Assembly (NCBI GenBank): GCA_963682025.1
Contig: OY821519.1
Location: 72,430,525 to 72,494,524 of the forward strand
DNA length: 64,000 bases
Origin: Cordilura impudica
Lineage: Eukaryota; Arthropoda; Insecta; Diptera; Scathophagidae
Direction: 5' to 3'
How positions within the stretch are numbered: position 1 is the stretch's first letter; each line of letters starts with the position of its first letter. Positions 45,481 to 55,994 of this stretch are shown one piece after another. Under the pieces are notes generated by a model. It saw only the letters and a program-made list of their open reading frames with translations. It searched no databases and had not been told where the DNA came from. A program made the position numbers and the translations under genes.

Positions 45481-45771
45481 CTGCACAGTGGGTTATTGGT
45501 GTCAAAAATCGATTGAAATATTTTAATTATGAAATTTCTATTTCTGGTTTTATAGAAAAATTTTATTTTATTCTTGAAAAACTTAAGTAAAGCCACTGCA
45601 AGGGTGCTAAGCTAGATATGACTTATTTGTTCATGCAATTTAGTGGTCCATATATGTGTAATTTTCATGATAATACCATTTCACTTTAATATTTTCGCAA
45701 AAAAATTTAATATAAAAAAATAAATTTAAAAAAATTATAGGAATATCATAATAGTTGTACAGTGTACATAG

Positions 45772-46653
45772 CAGAGTTCAGAAAAAAACACACACTGAAT
45801 AAAAAATTCGTACATATATGTAAACAAACATAGTTCAGGCCTACAAACACATATATTTATTTTCATATCAATTATGTGTGTCTCTAAATTTTGTACGGTG
45901 CCCAACACAATCATGACTTTGTTTTGTTTTAATTTATCGTTATCTACACGAACATTTTTCTATCGCGTATTTTTTGATTCGAGCAGACATAAACCACACA
46001 GATTCGAATGTAGCTTTATTTTAAGTTCGCTTTCTTGCACGTGTACTGCTAAAAAAACAGAACATGTTTTTCAACGCGTACATCTGAAAATTAAAACATC
46101 ACCCACTCGCGATCGAAAAAAAACGAAATTAAGTCATAAACAACATATACAATTTCTCTGTTTTCTATGTTATTACTATCTTTTTATTTTTATTTTTTTT
46201 TTATTGTTATTATTATTATCGTTTTATTTATATTTTTTTATAACTGCTGATGAATTATTTTAGATTTTTTTAATCAATTTGGTTGAAACAATCGTTGTCG
46301 TTATTAAAGGGATGTTTCAAATTTTTCCGATCGCAAATCCCTAATGTCTTAAATTTTAGACATACGCGTTGAAAAATATGTTCTGTTTTTTTTTAGCAGT
46401 ACACCTGCAAGAAAACGAACTTAAAATAAAACTATACTCGAATCTGTGTGATGTATGTGTATTCGAAACAAAAAATACGTGATAGAAAAATGTTCGTGTA
46501 TATAACGAAGTATTAAAACGAAACACAGTCATCATTGTGTTGGGCACCGTACAAAATTTAGAAACACACATAATTGATATGAAAATAAAAATATGTGTTG
46601 GCTGCTTTAGAACAGAACATTGTGTGTTTCATATGTGTATTTTCTGAACCTTG
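45772..46653. mobile_element. hAT-like fold-back element FB3 (882 bp)
   Basis: Starts CAGAGTTCAGAAAA and ends TTTTCTGAACCTTG. It is flanked by GTACATAG (45764-45771) and GTACACAG (46654-46661), an 8-bp duplication with one mismatch. The left and right thirds are inverted copies and the centre is T-rich. It gives the clearest boundary of the three fold-back copies. Confidence 0.82.
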
Positions 46654-46659
46654 GTACAC

Positions 46660-49055
46660 AGTAAGTATACCTCAAGTTTTGTTGAATTTAATGATATTGA
46701 TACTAGCATTGAGTTCATATGTGTGAAAGCTATTTTCCCGAGTAAAACTACTTATATTACTTGTTCCTATATTCCCCCATACTCTGTCAATACAGTATAT
46801 GGCATTATTCGCCTGACTTCTTATCGTTTATTTCATCTACGACATTTCGCTTTTATGATGAACTTTTGATCTGGGGGTACTTCATGCGGCCCTATGCTCC
46901 TTATAGGAGTTTCGGGAACATATATATATATATATACTTCATATAAATTGCGTTCTAAACTCGAAAAAAGTGTTGGATCTAGTTTTTGTGGATAATCGTG
47001 AAAATTTTGTAGTGAATTGCATTGACCCAAAGATCGATATCACCCTGCTCTTGGATTAATTCTTGATATTGATTAAAAAGAGCCTATAACGGGGCTAAAT
47101 ACTGCGATGAGTAAATTATTTTGCTTTAAACGTACTGATTATGATAAATTGCATGAACGGCTTTATAATATTGACTGTTAATTTTTGGTTGATAATCGGC
47201 TCCTTAATACTTGCATCGTGGTCTTTCTTTTGGTAAAATTTTATGATATTTGGAACGATTGTTGTTCTAAATGCATTCCTCTTTCCCATCAGAACTTTGA
47301 GCATACTTGTCAGTGGAATTCAAATAAATTGGGGCTTGCTAATAACCCAAAGTCTTTGTTTGACTTTGTACGTGTTAAACACAAATCTTCATCGTTCCCA
47401 CCTACAGTATTTTGAAATGATATCTCATCCTCTGATTATCTTGATATTGCCAATACATTTGCTGATTTTTTCCAGTCCACGTATAGCAATCCTGTTCAAA
47501 TACTTTAACCGTCTCTAATTATCCATTTTTAATAAAATTTGCATCGGTATCAAATGATCCGCTTTTTGATACGGAAACTGTTTTTAAGTCTCTGGTTCAG
47601 TTGAAATTTTCATACAAGACTGGTGCTAATGATGTTCCTGTTTGTATTTTGAGAAACTGCGCTCAATTTCTAAGTGTATTTTCAACAGTCTTTTGCCAAT
47701 TGCTATTTTTCTACGTTTTGGAAAGAATCATTTATTATACCTTTGTATAAGTCAGATGGTAAGGCGAATGAGCTTAATTATAGGGAAATAGCTAAGCTAA
47801 GTGTTACTCCTAAGTTAATGGAGAAACTTGTTACTGATTATCTCTCTTATCAACTAAAGTCGACTACGTCTTCATTTCAACATGGCTTTTTAAAATCAAG
47901 ATCAACAGTTACTAATCTTCTAGAATTTTCGACTCATGTTTTCCAAGATTTCGTTCGATTTTAGTAAAGCTTTCGATAGGGTGGATCATAACATTTTACT
48001 TCTCAAACTAAGACTCATTGACATATCTATTATTTTGAGGATTGAATCGTATCTTATATTAAGATCTCAAAGAGTGATGTTTCGCAATATTGAATCTCAA
48101 ATTATAAGAGTTACTTCTGGCGTTCCCCAAGGCAGTCATTTGGGCCCTCTATTGTTTTTACTTATTATGCGTCCTTATTATGCAGATAATGTTAAGTTAT
48201 TTCACATTTTCAATGACAAAAATGTCATATTACTCTTTAGCGTGAGCTTGATTTATTAGTTGAATTGTGTAATGTGAACTTGATGCAACTGAATCTGGTA
48301 TTTCACAGAAAGAGGATAATTTCGAACGATTATTGCATTAATGGAATAGTGTTGGATACCGTTCAAACATTTCTGGATCTTGGTGTACTTATGGATAGGA
48401 AATTTGACTTCATTAGTCATATTAGTATGATTGTTAATAAGGCAAGATTTACTCTTGGTTTCGTTTAAAAATGGGCTAAGGATTTTTCAGATCCATATGT
48501 TAGTTACTAAACAGCTTTATGCAGCACGTGTAAGACCAATTTCGAAATATGCATCAATAATATGGAATCCATATTATCAGATTCACACCAATGGAAATGA
48601 GTCTGTGCAGAAAAAGTTTTTGCTATTCTGTCTACGTGGTTTAGGTTGGAGTTATGAAACTAAAGCTTATCAGACATCCTACTCCTGAGAGTAGGAGGAC
48701 CAAGTTGGGTGTCAGTTTTGTTTTCAACCTTGCGAATGGTGACGTTGACTCGGAGTTTCTTTTATCACATTTCCGCAGAATTTGTAATGATTAAAATGTG
48801 TTGCACAATTTCGTTGAATTTAATTGCAATTTATTGAAAGTAAAGCGCGATATAATTGAATACCTCAACCATTTTTTGTCTATTACTAATATCAGCAGAT
48901 GATATAGTCCGTAGCTGATTTACGACCACACAATTGACATGCCAGCTCTTGGAATCTGCCAGCGTTCATACCATGGTGTGTTCAAGGTCCCCACGTGCCC
49001 CCTTGGTCGGGAGGGGTGGGTAAGTGAGAGCCGGCGTTCGGTCGTAAAAAAAAAG
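46660..49055 (+). pseudogene. jockey-like non-LTR retrotransposon (LINE) relic
   Basis: Fragments in order: endonuclease part (FVEFNDIDTSIEFICVKAIF, TTYITCSYIPPYSV); reverse transcriptase with DFSKAFDRVDHNILLLKLR, VTSGVPQGSHLGPLLFLL and YADNVKLF (the YADD box with the second D changed to N); then IVLDTVQTFLDLGVLMDRKF, VTKQLYAARVRPISKYASII and WNPYY. The order and motifs match the jockey clade. Frameshifts occur every few hundred bases and part of the 5' end is missing. The 3' end is an A-rich tail at about 49045-49055, preceded by a relatively GC-rich untranslated segment. Confidence 0.88.
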
Positions 49056-49790
49056 AAAAATAGATGAATCCAAATCTATAAGCCTCTAAAAATTTACTTA
49101 TTCTGATTTTCAATGGCTGTTTCCTTAAGCTGTTCTTTTAATAAAATGAAAGGCAGGATTTTCTTTTTTCGATTAAAAAAAAAAATAATAATTCTCGGAA
49201 GTTTCGGGAACAGAAAGAAAACTATAAATTTCTGGTAAAAATAATGAGACTTGTCATAAAATTTTTGCAAAAACAATTGCAAACTTTTAGGGCAGCTATT
49301 TATTGAATATAACAACGATTTACCAATTGACAATTGCACGCTCACATCTAAATGGGGTTGTGATGGTTTATCTGATCATGCGGTATATAACCAGAACTTA
49401 TCAGCTGATATTAGTGTTAAGAACTTGTTGTGGGTGTCCATGATGCCCTTAACCCTGCAGTGAACATCTGGAGGTAAATACTGGCGAAATAAAAGACCTT
49501 TGTCTACAAGATACTGTTAACGTATTTCATTCGAATTTGCTAAAAAAAAAAATAAATGAGAGAGTTGTAATTCTTGTTGAGAAAGAGAAGGGCGATATTG
49601 CAACTGTGAAATGTACAAAAATTTTAGCATGGGGAGATATGGTGCCAATGCACAGGGGAGATTTGTAAACATCTAGTAATTAAAGAATTTTTTTATGGCA
49701 CTTTTTCAAAATCAAACAGAAAGCGTCACCTATATATCACATATAGCAATCAACTGCAGGGGCTCTGCTAACATAACAATATTTATTTTT
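49056..49790. other. intron DNA, no gene seen
   Basis: AT-rich with short poly(A) runs. It may contain old LINE sequence, since attgaatataacaac...ggtgtccatgatgccctt has a mixed composition, but no motif could be named. Confidence 0.4.
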
Positions 49791-52445
49791 ATTTATTATT
49801 TCAACCGTTTAATTTTTAATTTTTCATTTTTTATTATGCATTTTTCTTTTTTCGTTTTTTATTTTTCAGTTTTTATTTTTCATCTTATATTTTTAATTTT
49901 TTCATTGTTAATTTTTCGTTTTTCGTTTTTAATTTTATATTTTTTATTTTTGTATTTTTCTTGTTTCATTTTTAATTTTAAATTTTACATTTTTTATTTT
50001 TCATTTTTCATTTTCATTTTTTTTTTTTTTATTTTTCATTTTTTATTTTTCTTTTTTTATTTTTAATTTTTCGTTTTTCATTTTTTATTTTTCATTTTTC
50101 AGTTTTTATTTTTCATTTTTTCTTTTCCATTTTTTATATTTCATTTTTCGGTTTTCAATTTTAATTTTTCGTTTTTAATTTTTTATTTTTAATTTTTCCT
50201 TTTTTATTTTTCATTTTTCATTTTTTGTTTCTCATTTTTCATTTTTTATTTTTAATTTTAAGTTTTCTATTTTTCATTTTTATTTTTGTATTTTTCTTGT
50301 TTCATTTTTAATTTTTAATTTTACATTTTTTATTTTTCATTTTTTATTTTTCATTTTTTATTTTCCATTTTTTATTTTTCATTTTTCGGTTTTCAATTTT
50401 CATTTTTCGTTTTTCATTTTTTATTTTTAATTTTTCCTTTTTTATTTTTCATTTTTCATTTTGCATTTTTTTTTTTTTTATTTCTCATTTTTCATTTTTT
50501 ATTTTTAATTTTAAATTTTAATTTTAAATTATAAATTTTAAATTTTAAATTTTAAATTTTACATTTTAAATTTTAAATTTTAAATTTTAAATTTTAAATT
50601 TTAAATTTTAAATTTTAAATTTTAAATTTTAAATTTTAAATTTTAAATTTTAAATTTTAAATTTTAAAGTTTTTATTTTTCATTTTTCATTTTTCGTTTT
50701 TCATTTTTTATTTTTCATTTTTTATTTTTCATTTTTTATTTTCCATTTTCTATTTTTCATTTTTCGGTTTTCAATTTTCATTTTTTATTTTTAACTTTTC
50801 CTTTTTTATTTTTAATTTTTTATTTTATATTTCTCATTTTTCATTTTTATTTTTAATTTTAAATTTTTAATTTTAAATTTTAAATTTTAAATTTTAAATT
50901 TTAAATTTTTTATTTTTCATTTTTCATTTTTCGTTTTTCATTTTTCATTTTTCATTTTTCATTTTTCATTTTTCTTTTTTCATTTTTCATTTTTTATTTT
51001 TTATTTTTTATTTTTTATTTTTCATTTTTCATTTTTTTGTTTTCATTTTTCATTTTCCATTTCTTATTTTTTGTTTTTCGTTTTTAATTTTTTATTTTTT
51101 GTTTTTCGTTTTTCATTTTTTATTTTTCATTTTTCATTTCTCATTTTTCATTTTTTATTTTTCATTTTTTATTTTCCATTTTTTATTTTTCATTTTTCGG
51201 TTTTCAATTTTCATTTTTCGGTTTTCATTTTTTATTTTTAATTTTTTTCCTTTTTATTTTTCATTTTTCATTTTTTATTTTTAATTTTAAATTTAACATT
51301 TTTTATTTCTCATTTCTCATTTTTCATTTTTAATTTTTCGTTTTTCATTTTTCATTTTTTATTTTTCATTTTCTGTTTTTCATTTCTCATTATTCATTAT
51401 TCATTTTTTATTTTTATTTTTCATTTCTCATTTTTTATTTTTAATTTTTCATTTTTTGTTTTTTATTTTTTATTTATTTATTATTTTCTATTTTTTATTT
51501 TTTCTTTTCTATTTTTTATTCCTTATATTTCATTTTTATTTTTCATTTTTTATTTTTTATTTTTCATTTTTTATTTTTCGTTTTTCATTTTTATTTTTAA
51601 TTTTTAATTTTTCATTTATCGTTCTTCATTTTTCAATTTTAATTTTTTATTTTTCATTTTTTATTTTTTATTTTTTATTTTTCATTTTTCGTTTTTCGTT
51701 TTTCATTTTTCATTTTTTATTTTTCATTTTTCATTTTTTATTTTTCATTCTTTATTTTTCTTTTTTATTTGTCATTTATTTGTCATTTATTTTTTATTTG
51801 TCATTTTTCGGTTTTCAATTTTCATTTTTCGTTTTTATTTTTTTATTTTTAATTTTTCCTCTTTTATTTTTCATTTTTTATTTCCCATTTTTCATTTTTT
51901 ATTTTTAATTTTAAATTTAACATTTTTTATTTTTCATTTCTCATTTTTCGTTGTTCGTTTTTCATTTTTTATTTTTCATTTTTTGTTTTTCATTTCGCAT
52001 TATTCATTTTTTATTTTTCATTTTTCATTTTTCATTTTTCATTTTTCATTTTTAATTTTCATTTTTCATTTTTTATTTTTAATTTCTCATTTTTTATTTA
52101 TTTTTTATTTTTTGTTTTTAATATTTTATTTATTTTTTATTTTTTGTTTTTTCTTTTTTATTTTTTATTTCTTATTTTTCGTTTTTCATTTTTATTTTTC
52201 ATTTTTTATGTTTTATTTTTATTTTTCGTTTTTCATTTTTTATTTTTTATTTTTCATTTTTCATTTTTATTTTTCATATTTTGTTTTTCATTTTTCAATT
52301 TTAATTTTTTATTTTTCATTTTTTAATTTTTTATTTTTCATTTTTCATTTTTTATTTTTCATTTTTCGTTTTTCGTTTTTCATTTTTCGTTTTTTATTTT
52401 TTATTTTTCATTTTTATTTTTTATTTTTCATTTTTAATTTTTCTA
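49790..52445. repeat. T-rich degenerate array (ATTTTTC/ATTTTTT)n, 2.65 kb
   Basis: Long run of 7-bp-like units atttttc, attttta and attttttt on the + strand, with a cleaner (TTTTAAA)n block at about 50510-50670 and 50870-50905. The same unit occurs in inverted orientation at 60905-61921. Phe/Ile/Leu-rich frames across it are artefacts. Confidence 0.92.
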
Positions 52446-52499
52446 ATAGACGGACATAAACAATTAAAACAAAAAACAAGCTTCGTATACAAAACATAT

Positions 52500-52925
52500 A
52501 CAGAACGAACATGAGAGTCGATTCATTTCAACAAGGAACAGGATCATCCAACGATGGAAATATCCTGCACTGATGACTGCTATTACCGGACTTGACGAAA
52601 AATTATTAGATCGTTTCTGAATAATATTACAAATAATAACATGTGGCCCATAAATTACTTATACATGGAAAAGTCATCATGGATGCAGCAATTATTCCAA
52701 TAGGTATGTTAAGTGAATAAGCGGAAGAAACAAGAAATAAGGACAACAGGAAGTATAGGTTAATCTTTTCTAGGACATGCAATAGAGTTGCGATAAACAC
52801 TGACATGTTTCGTCACTTACTGGTTTCATCGGACCCTTTTGTAACCAGCTTAAGGCATCAGCCATCCAAGCAGGATTTGGAATGTGACGATTGAATCGAA
52901 CAAATGATAGATGAAAAATTAATGA
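52500..52925 (+). pseudogene. fragment of an arthropod transposon protein of unknown class
   Basis: In one frame, with a stop or two, it reads HKLLIHGKVIMDAAIIPIGM, then LSE, RNKDNRKYRLIFSRTCNRVA, INTDMFRHLLVSSDPFVTSL and RHQPSKQDLECD. The HG...LPIG.LSEEA..RNKD..KYR...R...N.D.F..LL.SSDP pattern is one I associate with uncharacterised arthropod transposon ORFs. No superfamily can be assigned from the sequence alone. Confidence 0.45.
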
Positions 52926-52929
52926 AGAT

Positions 52930-54064
52930 GTTTTTCAAATGATAAATAAAATATTTAAAAAAAATGTTATCTATATTTTTGGGCGTGGCATTTTTATTCT
53001 AGAAAGTATATGTTATAAATTTGAAGAAGGAAAAATTGTATGAGAGCAAATAGTCTTGGATTGTATGGGTGGTGGGAGATAGGCGTGGTCGATTTGATGA
53101 AATTCCATTTTTTTTAATTTACTCAATATAAGGTCGGTGCCAACTTTCAATGATCTAGAACCACTCCTTATAGTTATTGCACAAAATTTAGGAAGCGATG
53201 TTTTGGTCTAAATGGACACATGGTAAAAAAAATTGTACTGAAATCACGTTACAAAAGCATATGTTCTTAAATCAATCGGTTGAAAAATGTCAAAATTATT
53301 AAATGTTGCTATATCGACATAAAAGATGATATGGCAACATTTTAATAAACATTGAGTTTTAAACATTTTATTCCTTGAAAAAATCATATATTTTTTTTTT
53401 GTTTTTTTTTTTTTTTGTTTTATATACATTTAATAGTTTTGCTTATTCATATCAAAAGAGCTGCCTGTTTATGTCTTACGAACGATAATAAACGAAAGAG
53501 GGTTTAAAATTTTATAGAAAATATAAAAAAATTAATGAATGATCATTCGTTTTACATAAACCGGCCCTTAATATAAAAAAAAAACCCCAAAACTTATTTA
53601 ACCTTTAGTGATTGTGCTCGTTTTTGTGTATGTTATTTGTTGTTAGTGTTTAGTTATAACATGAATTTTAATAAAACTTTACTTTCAGATTCAGATATAA
53701 TTTTTAATAAAACTATTCTTTTAATTTCATTTTGTATTGAATAATCAACATTTAAAATGATTTTGGCATTTATCATTTTATGGTAAAATAAATGAAACAT
53801 TAAAAATTAAAAAAAAAAAAAAAAACAAAAAAAAACAACTCTAAACTCTCAACAATTGGATAAATAATTCTCTACCATACAACCCATTAAAACAACTCAA
53901 AACACACATAAAAATTTATTTACTTAAAACAAAATCAAAAAAAAATATATAAATAATTGAAATAAATTGGCTAACATTTTCTGTTTGAATTGGAAATTTG
54001 TTCAAAAACAAAACACAAACAAAAACAAAACTATGTCCTTTGCTTTGATCTTAAACAACTAAAG
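52930..54064. other. intron DNA left of exon 9, no gene seen
   Basis: Contains a ggcgtggc(a/g)-bearing block twice (about 52980 and 53085) and poly(A) runs near 53810. No exon was found before 54065. Confidence 0.45.
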
Positions 54065-54336
54065 TATTTGGTACAACTTCATTTTCATTAACGGTTGAAG
54101 GCATGGGTCCATATCCGTTAAGCGATAGCACCAATCTATTGGCTCCAACGACAAGTTTAGCTGGAAATCGAACTTGTTATACAAATTATGGTGCCAATGC
54201 GTACAGTACGCCAAATCCTGTGCGTAAATGTTACTATGATTATAATTATGATCGTGATGATTTTCGTCGACATTCAACTCACGGAAGAACATGTATGTCA
54301 TCAGGTAGCTGTGTTTTAATCGTGTTAATCTTCTAA
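54065..54336 (+). CDS. Glut1: Glut1 exon 9, last coding exon of the long isoform
   Basis: The acceptor is aactaaag. With the C left by exon 8 it reads L-F-G-T-T-S-F-S-L-T-V-E-G-M-G-P, then YPLSDSTNLLAPTTSLAG and a Tyr/Asp/Arg-rich stretch (CYYDYNYDRDDFRR). It closes HSTHGRTCMSSGSCVLIVLIF before TAA at 54334. The LTVEGMGPYPLSDSTNLL segment matches the Drosophila long isoform from memory. A gt in ...TCATCAG|GTAGCT (about 54306) could act as a donor to a further exon, so the last dozen residues (hydrophobic, CVLIVLIF) are less certain than the rest. Confidence 0.88.
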
Positions 54337-54990
54337 ATTTATCATTTTCCCAAATAATGCAATCACCAAATTGCAATTGCAACTAATTATTGTATTTTTT
54401 TTTCTCAAATGTACAGTTAATGGAGCAACAACCAGCCACAAAAAAAAAAAATAGTTGTTGAAAACTCATACACCGCAAAACACAAAATAATGTTGTTGTA
54501 TTTTTCATAATTTAAGCTTATTTTTTTTTTTTTGTTAAATGCACAAATGATTTGTTTATTTAAAAAAAAATAAGCCAATGAAACGGATGTTATACAATTA
54601 GATAAATCACACACAAGTGACACGAAATAGTAAGACTGGCCACTGGTACTAATATGATAGGACTCCATTAAGTGCCCTATTAGAAGATTGTATAAACTGA
54701 TAGACGGGGACTATAGAATAACTGTAAGGGATCAGGCTGTTGAAATTAGTAATAACACCTTTTTATACCATCCACTCAAATGATCAGCGCGTATATGTAT
54801 ATAAGCACTATAACAACCGGTCCATCTGTCCGTTTGTGTAAATCACGATCATGCCCGCCATCGATCAGCTGGGTTGCACATTTTTAATGATAATTATTCA
54901 TTGACATCCTAAACAGGTTGCTATTTAAAATCATAAAAATCCGTTCAATAGATCTCCAGATATCAATGAAAAAGTAAAAGAAGTAAGCAA
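54337..54990. other. presumed Glut1 3' UTR and flank
   Basis: Follows the exon 9 stop. No perfect AATAAA is seen in the first few hundred bases, so the mRNA end is undefined. Poly(A) and poly(T) tracts are present near 54440 and 54520. Confidence 0.4.
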
Positions 54991-55708
54991 ATTATAGTCG
55001 GTCTAGAACAAGTGTGCGATACCCTATTCCATGCGTTTAGAGAACTGGTATTAGGTCCAACTAATTGGGTATAGCATATGAGCATTAACCAAATCTGAGT
55101 GGAATTATTATTATTTTTTTTTTATACGCAGTTCTGAAAAAGCTCATATCGGATGCTAGGTCGAAAAATAGACCGATTCTGACCATACTTCGTGAAGTCA
55201 CTTCTCTGTTGCAAAAAAAATGTACAAACCAAATTTGACGAAAATCTGTGCAATATTTTTGGTTTTTGTAGGTTTAAGTGAAGATCGGGAAGCAGCTTTT
55301 TATATGGGGGCTATAACCAAGAATTGTCCTATAACGTTTATTTTTGGACTACTGATTAATGGATGTGAGACACTCACATAAACCCAGTTTGACCGAGATC
55401 TATATGATAATTTGGAGCTTATGGCAATTTAAGTCTTTCTAATAGGCGTCATTTGTATGGGGCCTAGGTCTGAACATGCACCGATTTTCACTAATTTCAG
55501 TAGAATTCGATATGTGGCCGATTGGAGCTTATGTACCGAATTTTATAAAAATACATATATTCATATTTGCAACCTAAAGTTTGATTAGAAATTTTACATG
55601 GACACACAGACGGACGGACAGACGTACATCGCTAAATCAACTCAGAAAGTGATTCTGAGTCAATCGGTATAATAAAAGGTGGGTCGAGGACAAATATTTT
55701 TAAAATGA
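54991..55708 (+). repeat. dispersed repeat copy F
   Basis: Starts attatagtcggtctagaac and contains atcggatgctagg, aagatcgggaagcagc, (GGAC)n at about 55610 and ataataaaaggtgggtcgag. The right end is cut by copy G in inverted orientation. Confidence 0.8.
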
Positions 55709-55983
55709 GTCCGTCCGTCTGTGTGTCCATATATACCTTGTAATCAAACCACTTCTTCACTTAAGTCTATCAAAAAACAAAAATAGTCTTTTCAAATTTG
55801 GTTTTTACATGCTTTTGCCATAAATACGTGGCATTGTTATTATGGTCAGAATCGGTCCATTTTTCGTCCTATATAAATATAGCATCTGATATGAACTTTT
55901 TTATTTCAGCAGGCAAGCAACTTGTTAATAATTTGGGGGTATCGTACAGTCAGTCGACCAACTATAATATTCTTACTTGTTTT
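55709..55983 (-). repeat. dispersed repeat copy G, partial, inverted
   Basis: Begins with gtccgtccgtctgtgtgtcc. After an internal deletion it reaches the left-end blocks agtcgaccaactataata and ttcttacttgttt. It forms an inverted pair with copy F. Confidence 0.75.
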
Positions 55984-55994
55984 TGGTTGAATTA

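Larger units (their letters stand above)
9127..54336 (+). other. Glut1: Glut1 glucose transporter gene, 9 exons, 5' end outside window
   Basis: This is the only host gene I recognise. It encodes a facilitative hexose transporter of the plasma membrane (SLC2A family, 12 transmembrane helices, major facilitator fold). The nine exons sum to 1803 nt, giving 600 residues plus a stop with no frame break. Family motifs appear in order: QFGYNTGVINAP in TM1, RFGRKGG across the exon 1/2 junction, GRFIIG, PESPRYL, the QLS motif in TM7, DRTGRR, the GPGSIPW region of TM10 and [10 protein letters not shown] after TM12. The first exon opens at phase 0 just before TM1 with no initiator, so the start codon and 5' UTR lie upstream. 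Introns of 5.0, 12.7, 12.9 and 12.6 kb are filled with mobile elements. The Drosophila match is from memory of that protein; no alignment was run. Confidence 0.95.

Noticed and set aside
48895..49045. GC-richer block considered as a SINE or tRNA-derived sequence
   Set aside because: No tRNA A/B box pair recognised; position before the A-rich tail fits the 3' untranslated region of the LINE.
49695..52459. + strand frames rich in Phe, Ile and Leu, up to 158 codons
   Set aside because: Translation of the T-rich ATTTTTC array; artefact of composition.
54059..54382. 107-codon minus-strand frame
   Set aside because: Antisense of Glut1 exon 9.
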